Positions 48,620 through 59,022 of a DNA stretch of 64,000 nt are shown here, piece after piece; the first letter of the stretch is position 1, and the number at the start of each line of letters is the position of its first letter. The notes under the pieces are model-generated. The model ran no database searches. It was not told the DNA's origin and saw only the letters and a program-made list of their open reading frames with translations. Source of the stretch: Tetracentron sinense (Eukaryota; Streptophyta; Magnoliopsida; Trochodendrales; Trochodendraceae); NCBI GenBank assembly GCA_015143295.1, contig CM026554.1:32439531-32503530 (forward strand). Reading direction: 5' to 3'. Made by a program: the position numbers and the translations under genes.

Positions 48620-50503
48620 TAATATCATTACTATTATAAAGAGAATGACTCATTCATAACAATGATTGAATTTTTTTCATAATAACAAAATTACGCTTAT
48701 GCTTCTCTTTTTATTTTCTTCCTCTTTACTATTATAAAGAGATTAAGGGTGGGACGTTGATTGAATTTTATTTTATTTACAAAATTAACCTTACACTTAT
48801 TTTCTCTACTATTATAATAAAAATATTTAAAAGTTGATTGAATTTTGTCTTATTGACAAACTCATACACGTATCTTCTCTACTACTATAATGAGTGACAA
48901 AATTACCCTTTCATTTATATCTTTTCTATCCCTACTACTTTACACTAATGATAAAATTACTCTTATAGAATAGACTCTTTAAAATGTTGATTGAATCTTG
49001 TCATAGTGACAAAATTACCCTTCCACTTATATCTTTTATATCTCTACTATTATACACTATTGATAAAATCACCCTTAAAGAATAGGACTTGTTATTAACA
49101 AAATTACTCTTAAAGAGTAGAGCCATAAAAATATTGATTAAATTTTGTTGTTATTGACAAAATTATCTTTCACTTATATCTTCTTCTCTATATATCTCTA
49201 CTATTATAATGAGAGAATGACACTTACAAGCATTTATCGAACAAAATTGCCCTGACAATTATATCTCTATTGTCATAAAAGAAAATAACAATTGTAATGA
49301 GGATTCTCATGTTAAAATCGTAGATTGAATAATTCAAAATGATATAGTTGTACTTTAACTTAAAAATATTTATACTAGACCTCTATCTTTTTACATATTT
49401 TCTCATGTCTCTATCCCTCTCACACACGTGCATCACATGGATCTCACTAGAGACTCTCTTCCTACTCTCTCCTCCTTTCTTCTCTCATGTGCATTGCACA
49501 TGCAGCCCACTAGTATGCCCTTTTAAATTGTTAGTAAAATGTCTATTATGTCTTTAAACTATCTTTGAACTATTGTTAACAAGTTTTAACCCATGCGTTT
49601 AATTTTGTCATTCTCATTATAAAGAAAATGGGCCGGTTAAGAACGTTGATTGAATTTTATAAGAATGATAAAATTACCCTAATGCTTATCTTCTATTATT
49701 ATAGTGAGAATGACACAATTACCCTTATGTCTTCTCTATCTCTACTATTATACATTATTGACAAAATTACCCTTATAGAATATGACCCTTAAAAACGTTG
49801 ATGAATTTTGTCACTATTGACAAAATTGCTCTTACACTTATCTTCTCTATTATTATAAGGAAAATGACAAAATTAATCTTCCACTTATATCTTATTTATC
49901 TCCACTATTATAATTACTATTGACAAAATTACCCTTAGAGAATAGGACCCTTAAAAACGTTGATTAAATTTTGTTACTATTAAAACTCTTACACTTATCT
50001 CCTCTACTATTATAATTAGATTGATAAAATAGCTCTCCCACGTATATCTCCTCTATCTATATTATTATAATCACTTTTGACAAAATTACATCTCTATCAT
50101 TATAATGAAAATGACAAAAATACCCTTACACATTTCTTTTATCTCTACTATTATAATAAGGATATGGTACTTATAAACATTGATTCGACAATATTGATCT
50201 TACACTTGTATCTTTACTAATAGAACAAAAATGACTACTATAATGGCTATTCTCATGCTAAAAACTTAGATTTAATATTTTAAAATAAAAAAATTATCTT
50301 TTTGCTTAAAAATATTTCTATTATAGATTCATAGGTAATTTTGCCTATTTTAAAATTTTAGTCTCCATCTCACCTCTCACTCCTTCCATACTTACTCACA
50401 TGATATCTCTCTCTCTCTCACATGTGCATCACATGCAGGGTCCTTCTTCCCACTCTCTCTCCCCTATGCTTCTTTCATGTGCATTGTACATGCGGCCCAC
50501 TAG
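48620..50503 (+). mobile_element. Cluster of Helitron-derived sequence with two 3' ends
   Basis: Two canonical 3' ends: stem CATGTGCATTGCACATG (49486-49502) then CAGCCCACTAG|T (end 49513), and CATGTGCATTGTACATG (50476-50492) then CGGCCCACTAG|T (end 50503). The body is many repeats of GACAAAATTACCCTTA and CTCTACTATTATAATGAG spaced about 60-120 bp apart. Several repeats resemble Helitron 5' starts, so individual elements cannot be delimited. No Rep/helicase frame, so nonautonomous. Confidence 0.65.
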
Positions 50504-50706
50504 TATTTTCACACAGTGCATGAACATTATCAAGATTCACGGTGGCTCGTGTTAGTGGCAGTTTGGTAAATAATGTTAGCTTGAGTGGTAATTTTTTGAA
50601 AAAACAGAATTTTTAGAAATGCCCAACCAACACTTCGTAATTACCATAATGTCATCCAAATAAGCCAATGTGAACAATACCTGAAGGTTAACATTACCCA
50701 TATATA

Positions 50707-51686
50707 TCTTTACTAATATAATGAGGATGAGCATGTTCAAAACGTTGATTGATGTTTTGTTAATTCCAAAACTACTATTTCCTTTCAAAAGTTGATTGAA
50801 TTTTAGTTAATTCCAAAACTTCCCTTATACATATAGCTTGAATTTTAATTAATTCCAAAACTACCCTTACACATATGTGTTGAATTTTAGTTAATTCCAA
50901 AACTGCCTTTACACATATGAATTGTATTTTAATTAAAACTACCCTTACACATATGGGTTAATTTTAGTTAATTTCAAAATTGTCCTTACACATATGAGTT
51001 CAAAACATAATTTTACCTAATTCCAAAACTACGCTTTACTTTTAGCTTTTATTAATATAGAAGATTTTTTCACCAAAAACTATAGGTGACTTAAAAAATT
51101 GATTGAAATTTAATATAATCTCAAAAATGCCCTTAATTAATATATATATATATAGCAATGTTTTCATAATTGAACCGATTGTCAAACTAGTCGGGAGTCT
51201 AATTCTCGATTCGACTAGCGATTCGACTAGCCCAGTTGGATCATGTCCTTTTAATATGTAAAAAAAAAAAAAATTTCTTGGCCAAAATGTTCCTAAAGAT
51301 TTTTTATTCTCAAAATGCCCTTAAGTCAGGTTTCTATACCTAAAATGCTCACAAATTTTTTCTTATAATTAGAATGTCCTGAATGTTTTTTAGTTCCCAA
51401 AATGTCCCTAAGGCAAATCTCTTACCAAAAATGCCCCTCATAAATTTTTTAACCCAAAATGCTTCTCAAGTTTGCCCATATATCATTTTCTTTATTTCTA
51501 CAATATCACTCAATTTTTTCTATACCCAACGTGTCCCTCACAATTTTTTACTTAAAATGCCTCTCAAGTTTTTATATCCAAAATATTCTTTAGAATTTTT
51601 CCAAAATGCCTCTCACTAGGGTCCCTCTTGCCTATCTCTCTCTCCCTCCCCTCTCTCTCACGTGCATCACATGTGCGGCCCACTAG
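50707..51686 (+). mobile_element. Nonautonomous Helitron, about 980 bp
   Basis: Begins A|TCTTTACTAATATAATGAGG and ends with the stem region CACGTGCATCACATGTG (51659-51675) plus CGGCCCACTAG followed by T. TC start, CTAG end and A/T insertion site all fit. The interior has short repeats of TTAATTCCAAAACTACCC (50750-51040) and CAAAATGCCCCTCA (51290-51620). No protein. Confidence 0.75.
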
Positions 51687-51950
51687 TTTATTGATATATG
51701 AGATTAATATCAATAGGACCTCTAGTGGAGAAGATAACCGGAGCACCCAAAAATAAGCCTTTAACAGGGGAAGTTTGTGAATTACAGGAAAAAGGTTTCA
51801 TAATAGAAATACCTTTCTTTATATTTGTAATTACTAAATTGCCACTGCTCACTTTATTTTTTGTTGCTCGAATTATCTGCTCAACCCGAGCTCCTGTTGA
51901 TAGTTAATCTCTCTCTCTCTCTCTCTTTAGATATATATATATATATATAT
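51687..51950. other. Spacer, no gene
   Basis: Contains (CT)n and (TA)n at about 51910-51950. Nothing coding. Confidence 0.4.
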
Positions 51951-52430
51951 GGGTATTGCTAACATTCACTCAGTGGATGAATTTATTAACCTTTACCAAG
52001 ACAATTTTACATTGTATTAATTATTAAACTCATTAAATTTAAGGGTAATTTAGTCTTTTAATAGGGTACAATCATTAAATACATAAGAAAATAAATACGG
52101 TTTGACTTTTTTATATTTTTTGTCTCCATATTTAATGAATTACCCCTATGAAAATATCAAAATACTCTTATATTTAATAGAATGATATTCAATACACAAG
52201 GGTAGAAAAGACTAGTGAAGGTTAACAAGTTCACTAAGTAATTTCATAAGGGGTAATTCATCAAATAGAAAATAAAAAAAATACAAGAAAAATCAAACTG
52301 TATTTATTTTCTCTTGTATTTAATGACTAATCTCCTCTAAAATGACTAAATTACTCTTAACTTTAGTGACTTTGGTAATTAATACAGGGGTAAAAATTTA
52401 TTCTTGAAGTAATAATGAATTATGTATGGG
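51951..52430. mobile_element. Long-arm foldback element, left part
   Basis: The left end GGGTATTGCTAACATTCACT lies against (TA)n. Internal arms 52013-52150 and about 52245-52386 pair over about 130 bp (GTAATTTAGTCTTTT, AAATAAATACGGTTTGA and their complements). A matching outer right end, TCACACACTGAGTGAAAG..GCATTCCCC, is at 57188-57229, beyond the Copia remnant. Confidence 0.65.
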
Positions 52431-52721
52431 TACTCCTCAATCCTAACTGTCTATGGCTAATCCCAAAGGGTTAAGATTTGGCTCGACTTATTTTGTCTTT
52501 TTTTTTAATCTTACTTCAGCTCTAACCTTAAAACTCTTTTAAACAAGTGAATAAAGGTAATGTTTTAAAAACTCCGTAGAATTGGGAACTAGACAATAGT
52601 CCCCCAAACCAACAAAATGGGATCATTTTAAAAACTGACTATAAAATCAGGAACGGGAAGAACCGCACTATTCAATTCAACCAACGATTTTAGCTCTTGC
52701 TGAAAACCAGGATATATAGGT

Positions 52722-52970
52722 GGCTTTTGGATTGGATTGTTTTGGCCAAAAATCAATTCTGATAAAATTGATTGTTTAGAAATTCATGATCACATAATCA
52801 TTTTTTCAAATATTATTGTTTGGAGAATACAAAATTGAGAGACTGACCTACGTATTCTCCGAACACTATTATATGAAAAAATGATTATTTGACCATTAAT
52901 TTCTACACAATCAATTTTACCAGAATTGATTTTTGGCCAAAAAAAATTCAATCCAAACGCCCCAATTCTT
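52722..52970. mobile_element. MITE with arms over 100 bp
   Basis: Left GGCTTTTGGATTGGATTGTT..GGCCAAAAATCAATTCTG and right CAGAATTGATTTTTGGCC..AATCCAAACGCC are inverted copies extending past ATAATCATTTTTTCA. The target duplication is not clear. Confidence 0.75.
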
Positions 52971-53108
52971 TTTCTAGGTGTTCCTAGGTTCTTCTAAATT
53001 TTTTTTTTTTAATACTATCTTTTCATTTGGTAGCTTTCGTTCAAGGTTCTAAGGAGCTTTTTCAAATCCTTTGATAGCGGCCTAACATTATCACAACTGG
53101 GGATTAAA

Positions 53109-53497
53109 ATGAAAATGCTTCTTAACATATTCTCGTTTCCCCTTTTAATTCTTGGTTTTGTGAGATCTTTGGATTCAATTCTCAATGATGATGTTTTGGG
53201 TTTGATCTCCAAGATCCAAACGTGAATATGATATCATGGAATGAAGAAGATGATGATAGTCCCTGCAAATGGGTCGGGGTCTATGAGCTCGTTCTTGATG
53301 GATTTTCTCCTTCTGGACGAATCGGTCCAGGCAACCTCCAATTGCAATTCCTCAGTAAGTTATCAAGAACAATTTCACTGGAAGCATAAATCCCAATCTC
53401 GCACACCTTCAAAGCCGGCAAGTTATCTACCTGAGCGAGAACAATCTCTCTAGACTGATTCCAGACAGAATTTTCCAACATTATGGGTTTCTAAGAG
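53109..53497 (+). pseudogene. LRR receptor-kinase N-terminal fragment (PXC2-like)
   Basis: From the ATG at 53109: a hydrophobic signal peptide (MKMLLNIFSFPLLILGF), then LNDDVLGLI, and after a frameshift SWNEEDDDSPCKWVGV and ELVLDGFSPSGRIG. After another frameshift come NNFTGSINPNLAHLQ and VIYLSENNLSRLIPD. This order (signal peptide, LRRNT cap, first leucine-rich repeats) matches the start of PXC2/At3g28040-type LRR receptor-like kinases. At least two frameshifts and a stop disable it. It breaks off near 53497, where Copia gag sequence begins in the same orientation. Kinase and most LRRs are absent. Confidence 0.78.
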
Positions 53498-53529
53498 CAA
53501 AATCCCAAAAAAGAAATAGGTCACAGTTT

Positions 53530-56500
53530 GAAGTGTGACCTATTAAAGGTGAATGTTGGAATTGTGGTCAGATGGGCCACATGGCGACAACCTACAGAGT
53601 GCTAAAGAAGGATAAGAACGAGCAGGAGGCTCATATTGTGCATGATGCACTTATCCTTGCTATGGACAGTAACGCCGAGTCATTGGTGATAGATTCGGGT
53701 GCCTCATTCCACACGACTTATGACAGAGAGGTCCTGCAGAACTATGTAGCAGGAGACTTTTATAGTTGGGAGACGATGAGTCTTGTAGTATTGTGAGAAG
53801 AGGCGATGTACAGATTGAGACGCATGGGTTCAAGTGGTGTTTGAAAGATGTTAGACACGTTCTGAAATTGAAGAGGAATCTTGTTTCGGTTGGGCAGCTT
53901 GGAACAGTAGGTTATATCTCAAGATTCATAGGAGATACGTGGAAAGTCTCCAATGATACCATGGTGATTGCTCGTGGTAGGAAGAATGGTACTCTTTACT
54001 TGACTTAATATGCGAGTGACATCTTCACAATTGCAGATGACAAGGTGAGTCAAATCTGTGGCACAATAGGTTGGGACACATGAGTGATAAATGAATGAAG
54101 GTTCTACAATCGCAGGGAAATCTACCAGACATCGATTCAGTGGGTATTGACATGTGTGAGGATTGCATCTTCGGGAAACAGAAGAGGGTTAGCTTCCAGA
54201 AATGTGGTAGGTCTCTTAAGTGCTAACTAAAGCTTGTCCATACATACGTATGGGGTCCAGCTCATGTGTCTTTTCTTGGTGGCTCGATGTACTTTGTTAA
54301 CTTTATCGACAATCACTCGAGGAAGGTATGAGTGTACTTCATGAAGCACAAGTCAAAAGTGTTTGAGATCTTCAAGAAGTGGAAAGCCATGGTTGAAAAT
54401 GACACAGATTTGAAAGTGAAGTGCTTGAAATCAGATAACGATGGAGAGTATGGACTTGGGGAGTTCAAGAAGGCATGTGCTTTAAATGTGATTCGTTTAG
54501 AGATGATACCTCCAAACACACCGCAACATAATGGTATTGCAGAAATGATGAACAGGACTTTGATTAAGCATGCAGTTATATGCAGAGTTGCCAAAGTGTT
54601 TTTGGGCAGATGCAGTAAATACAACAGCTTACTTGGTTAATCATGGGCCTTCAATTCCGTTGAACTTTTGGATACCGGAAGAGGTTTGGAGTGGTAAAGA
54701 GGTAACTCTCTCGCATTTAAGGGTTTTTGGTTACGTGTCTTATGTTCATATTAGTGACCATGTCAGGGACAAACTAGATACTAAGTCACAGAAGTGTACG
54801 TTCATCGGGTACGACATTGATGAGTTCGGTTATCGCTTTTGGGATAACAAGAACATGAAGATCATCAGAAGCAAAGATGTTGTATTTGATTAAAGGATAG
54901 TGTATAAAGACAGGAACAACAAATAGAACAATGAGAGTACCACTAATGATGGAGACACATCCAAGTATTTGGAATTGGAGGAGCTTTCAAATGACAGTAG
55001 GGTCGAGACCAGTTCTGGCTAGGCAAATGAGACAGTCTCAAATGAGACAGTTTCAGAGGGGATAGTGTCAGAGGAGACAGTGTCAGAGACAGAGTCTAGC
55101 ACACCTACTAGAGAGTTAAGGAGGTCATCCAGAGCACCCAAACCTAATCCTAGATATCTTTCATCGCTTTATTACTTGCTCTTGATGGACAATGGGCAAC
55201 CAGAGAGTTATGATGAGGCTTTTCAAGTCAGTGAGTCAGTTAAGTGGGAGCATGCGATGCAGGAAGAGATGGATTCTCTCCACTCTAATGGGACTTAGGA
55301 GTTGGCTAGGCTCCCTTCAGGGAAGAAAGCATTACATAGCAAGTGGGTCTATCGAGTTAAGCAAGAGAGTGATGGTAGTAAGAGGTACAAGGCCAGATTG
55401 ATTGTGAAAGGCTTCCAATAGAAGGAAGGGGTTGATTATACAGAGATATTTTCCCTAGTTGTGAAGATGACCACTATTAGGAAGTGGTATTGAGTTTGGT
55501 AGCTGCTGAGAATCTCTACCTTGAGCAGTTAGATGTTAAAATTGCTTTTCTTTATGGTGACTTGGATGAAGAAATTTATATAAATCAGCTTGTTGATTTC
55601 ATTAAAGAAGGCAAGGAAGAGATGGTGTGTAGTCTCAAGAAGAGTTTATATGGTTTTAAATAGGCCCCTAGACAGTGGTACAGAAAATTTGATGGTTTCA
55701 TGCAGCACAATGGCTACGGAAGGTGCAATGCAAATCACTGTTGTTACTTCAAGAGGTTTGAGTCCAGCTACATTATTCTATTACTCTATGTTGATTATAT
55801 GCTTGTAGCGGGACCTTGTTTACAGAGATAAACAAGCTAAAACAATAGTTAGCAAAAGAGTTTGCTATGAAGGATCTGGGTGCAGCCAAGCAAATACTTG
55901 GGATGAGGATCAACAGGGATAAGACTCAGGGCACTTGGAAGTTGAGTCAAGCTGAGTTTATTGAAAGAGTACTCCAGAGGTTCAATATGCAAAATGCCAA
56001 GATAGTTGGTACACCCTTAGGAAGTCATTTTAAACTCTCCGAGGGGTAGTCTCCCAAGACAGATTTAGAGGAGTACATAGCTAAGGTTCCTTATGCCCCA
56101 GCCATTGGTAGCCTAATGTATGCGATATTTTGTACGAGATCGTATATAGCCCATGCAGTGGGATTTGTGAGTAGGTATGCTAGCAATTTAGAGAAACAAC
56201 ATTGGGAAGGAGTAAAGTGGATATTGAGATATTTGAGAGGTACCACAAATTTATTAGTGTGCTTTGGGAGGAAATATTTGGTGTTGCTGAGATATGTGGA
56301 TGCTGACTTCGTCGATGATCATGATACAAGGCGAAATACCACAGATTATATCTATACTTTGGGTTCGACAACAGTGAGCTGGGTCTCACGTCTGCAGAAG
56401 ATAATGACATTATCCACAACATAAGCTGAGTATGTAGCCGTGACAGAGGCTACCGAAGAGATGATTTGGTTGAGAGGTTTTTTGGAGGAATTGGGTCTGA

Positions 56501-57187
56501 AGCAGGAAAATAGTGTTCTTTTCAGTGACAGCCAAAGTGCTATACACCTTGCCAAGAATCTTGTGTTTCATACCAGAATGAAGCATATTGATTTGCAGTA
56601 CCATTTCATTCGCTCGTTTTTAGAGGATGGGGAGCTGTCACTAGAGAAGATTTTGGGAAGTAAAAATCTAGCAGATATGTTAACTAAGTCAATCATCATT
56701 GAGAAACTGAAGTCGTATTCAACTTCAGTTGGCCTTAATGCTTGAGGAGATGAATGGCCCAATCCACACCAAGAGGGGTGAGATCACTACATTCACTTTG
56801 GTTGAGATTATGAAGTTCAGTGTTGCTTCGGTTATCTCCAAGTGGGAGATTGTTGGGAATGTAGACAACCTTCAGCAGATTGCCGGGGGTGGCAGTGCTA
56901 TTTTCAGCCTTACAGTTTTAACCCTAAACTTATAACAGTGTGCGTATTTTTAGGTATGTGCATGAGAAGTGGTCGGCATTTTGAGTGAAAAAACTCTATG
57001 TACTCTGTATCTTCAAGATAGTGAATTGGCGTGGCTCCTGAGGACGTTGGCACATTGCCGAACCTCATATATCTCTGTGCTTTGTCTCTATTTTATTCTC
57101 TGCATTTTTTTTTCTATTTGCTGTGTGATTTATAGTTTTCAAGATCCAAAGGGTTTAGGAATTAAATGCGTAGTTCAAATCCCAACA
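53530..57187 (+). mobile_element. Decayed Ty1/Copia retrotransposon (Tnt1/Tork-like), 5' truncated
   Basis: Domains in Copia order: gag zinc knuckle (about 53550, CWNCGQMGH with the last Cys changed to Tyr), protease VIDSGASFH (about 53690), integrase core with LKSDNDGEY (54430) and HNGIAEMMNRTL (54530), reverse transcriptase LEQLDVKIAFLYGD (about 55510) and SLYGF (55650), LYVDYM (55790), and RNase H DSQSAIHLAKN (56530). Frameshifts and stops interrupt pol throughout. The purine tract AAGTGGGAGAT precedes a 3' LTR at 56851. The 5' LTR and most of gag are missing. GSLMYA/CTRSYIAHAVGFVSR and WILRYLRGTT fit the Tnt1/Tork lineage. It lies inside intron 1 of copy E. Confidence 0.92.
56851..57187 (+). 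repeat. 3' LTR of the Copia element
   Basis: 337 bp with terminal TGTTGGGA and TCCCAACA, directly after the purine tract AGTGGGAGAT. The following 5 bases are AGGTT. The matching 5' LTR is not in the window. Confidence 0.8.
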
Positions 57188-57226
57188 AGGTTAACAAATT
57201 CACACACTGAGTGAAAGATAGCATTC

Positions 57227-57266
<40 letters not shown>

Positions 57267-57390
57267 CCTTTTTAAAAAATGGGTATTTTTGGTATTATCT
57301 AATTGTGTAAAGGATGTCACCTCACCTATTTTACACTCATTGATCTTTCTAAAACAAGGGTTTAGACCCTAGACAGACTTATAAATATAT

Positions 57391-58400
57391 AGGGGCGGAG
57401 CCAGGATTCTCTTACGGAGGGCTAACAATGGGGATTCAGGGGTGTGTAGAAATTCTGATTTATTGAGAATTCTTGAGTGGATTACAATGACCACAATATT
57501 GAAGATAATCCTAATATACTAAAGATACTAATCGAAGATTATCTATGAGATCCTATGTATCTCATAGATATTACATCATTATTTCTCTAACATAATATTT
57601 CCCTAATACGCCCCCTCAAACATGTGAGGATCAAGATCTTTATGGGTTTGCCACAAGTCGAGTTCTCCTCACCCTTGATCTTCTTTGATAATTTATTGAC
57701 AAATAGTTAGAACATCTAACTGTACTTGATGGACACCGCTAGTTTGTGAAGTCTATTTTTGTCGCATCCCGCTCATTTTGAGTCTATCGAAGCCGATGGC
57801 CCACTAGATCAGGTTGTCATGATTTTCTCCCAAAGCACATGAAGTATGACCCACGATTAAAAGAAAAAACTCTCATTAGAGAGGATTTCAATAAATGAAA
57901 AGACAAAAAAAAGATCCATGAGTATGAGTATGATCCTGGGGGTAGTAAAAGTATAGAGGATGATAGTAGGGTTTTTATTTAAAACAAAAAATAAAAATCA
58001 AAGGTCTCAAACCCGGTGGGCGGTGGCGGCACCACCCGCCAGAAAAGCGGAATCCAACAAAAAAACAAATAGGCGGATCACCCACTTTGATACCATGTAG
58101 AATTTCTAATTTATTGAGAATTCTTGAGTGGATTACAATGACCACAATATTGAAGATAATCCTAATATACTAAAGATACTAATCTAAGATTATTTATGAG
58201 ATCTTATGTATCTCATAGATATTACATCATTATTTCTCTAATATAATATTTCCCTTATTGGGTGTAGTCTCCTATTTTTATTTTTTTTTGAGGGCTAAGT
58301 TCATGAGCCATCGTGTCTGTTTGTGTACTTTTGTAAAGAAAAAATTTGTCTCAAAGGTTTTCGAGGGGGCTAGAGTCCCCCATCCCTTGGCTCCGCCCCT
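57391..58400. mobile_element. hAT-like GGCGGAGCC element hosting a TRIM
   Basis: Left AGGGGCGGAGCCAGGA and right TTGGCTCCGCCCCT match the ends of the 9186 and 29297 elements. The interior is mostly a nested TRIM. A second right-end-like block (GGGGGGCTTCAGCCCCCC, CCTACCCCT) ends at about 58489 next to (TA)n, so the true outer boundary is uncertain and no target duplication is called. Confidence 0.6.
57445..58259 (-). mobile_element. TRIM retrotransposon with exact target duplication
   Basis: LTRs of about 164 bp at 57445-57608 and 58096-58259, flanked by GGGTG on both sides (57440-57444 and 58260-58264). On the minus strand the primer-binding site TGGTATCAAAGTGGG follows the 5' LTR and a purine tract TTTGAGGGGGCG precedes the 3' LTR. 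The interior shares GAGCGGGATGCGACA and CTAATGAGAG with the element at 62476-63386, so both are one family. No protein. Confidence 0.88.
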
Positions 58401-58875
58401 CTCATAGGCTATTAATATTACTATAAATATAGTTAATTTTGGAATCCAAAATTTCAGGGGGGCTTCAGCCCCCCTTGCCCTACCCCTATATATATAGTTA
58501 GATAAGAGAGAGAGAGAGAGACGAACACCTATTATAAAACATGGTGATCATCACATAATCTATTGCTTATCTTTGGCTTAATTGTCATCACAACATATGG
58601 TGAATGACCAACAAGAACTTAGACGTTATGCATTTCCTGACCTCTAATCTTGTTCTTTTACAGGTGGAGAGGATCCCAAAAACCTTCTCATCTATAGAAC
58701 AATACTTCAAATCGTATATCACCCCCCTTATCACCCCCCTTATTGCTGAAACACATGCTGATTTGTTATCAAGCGTGAAGCTTCTCTGTCAAGCACCTAC
58801 ATGTGAAATTGCATCTGTTGAGGTATCCAAAGATCATAAGCCACCCAAGGACTTGTTTTACAAAATTGTTATTAG

Positions 58876-59022
58876 TGCTCCGTTTGTTTTGAAGTAAAAT
58901 AGAGGAAAACAAATGAATTTCGTGGAAAATACCAGTTGTCCTAAAGGAAATACACTTGAAAAATGATATTTTCCATAGAATTCATTTGTTTTCCCAAATT
59001 TTACCTCAAAACAAACGGAGCA
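58876..59022. mobile_element. 147-bp MITE inside exon 2 of copy E
   Basis: Ends TGCTCCGTTTGTTTTGA and TCAAAACAAACGGAGCA. It splits a codon run read as ATTAAGACACAAGG in A and B. TAG before and TAA after suggest a 3-bp TWA-type target duplication (PIF/Harbinger style), one copy mutated. It brings an in-frame TAA eight codons in. Confidence 0.85.
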
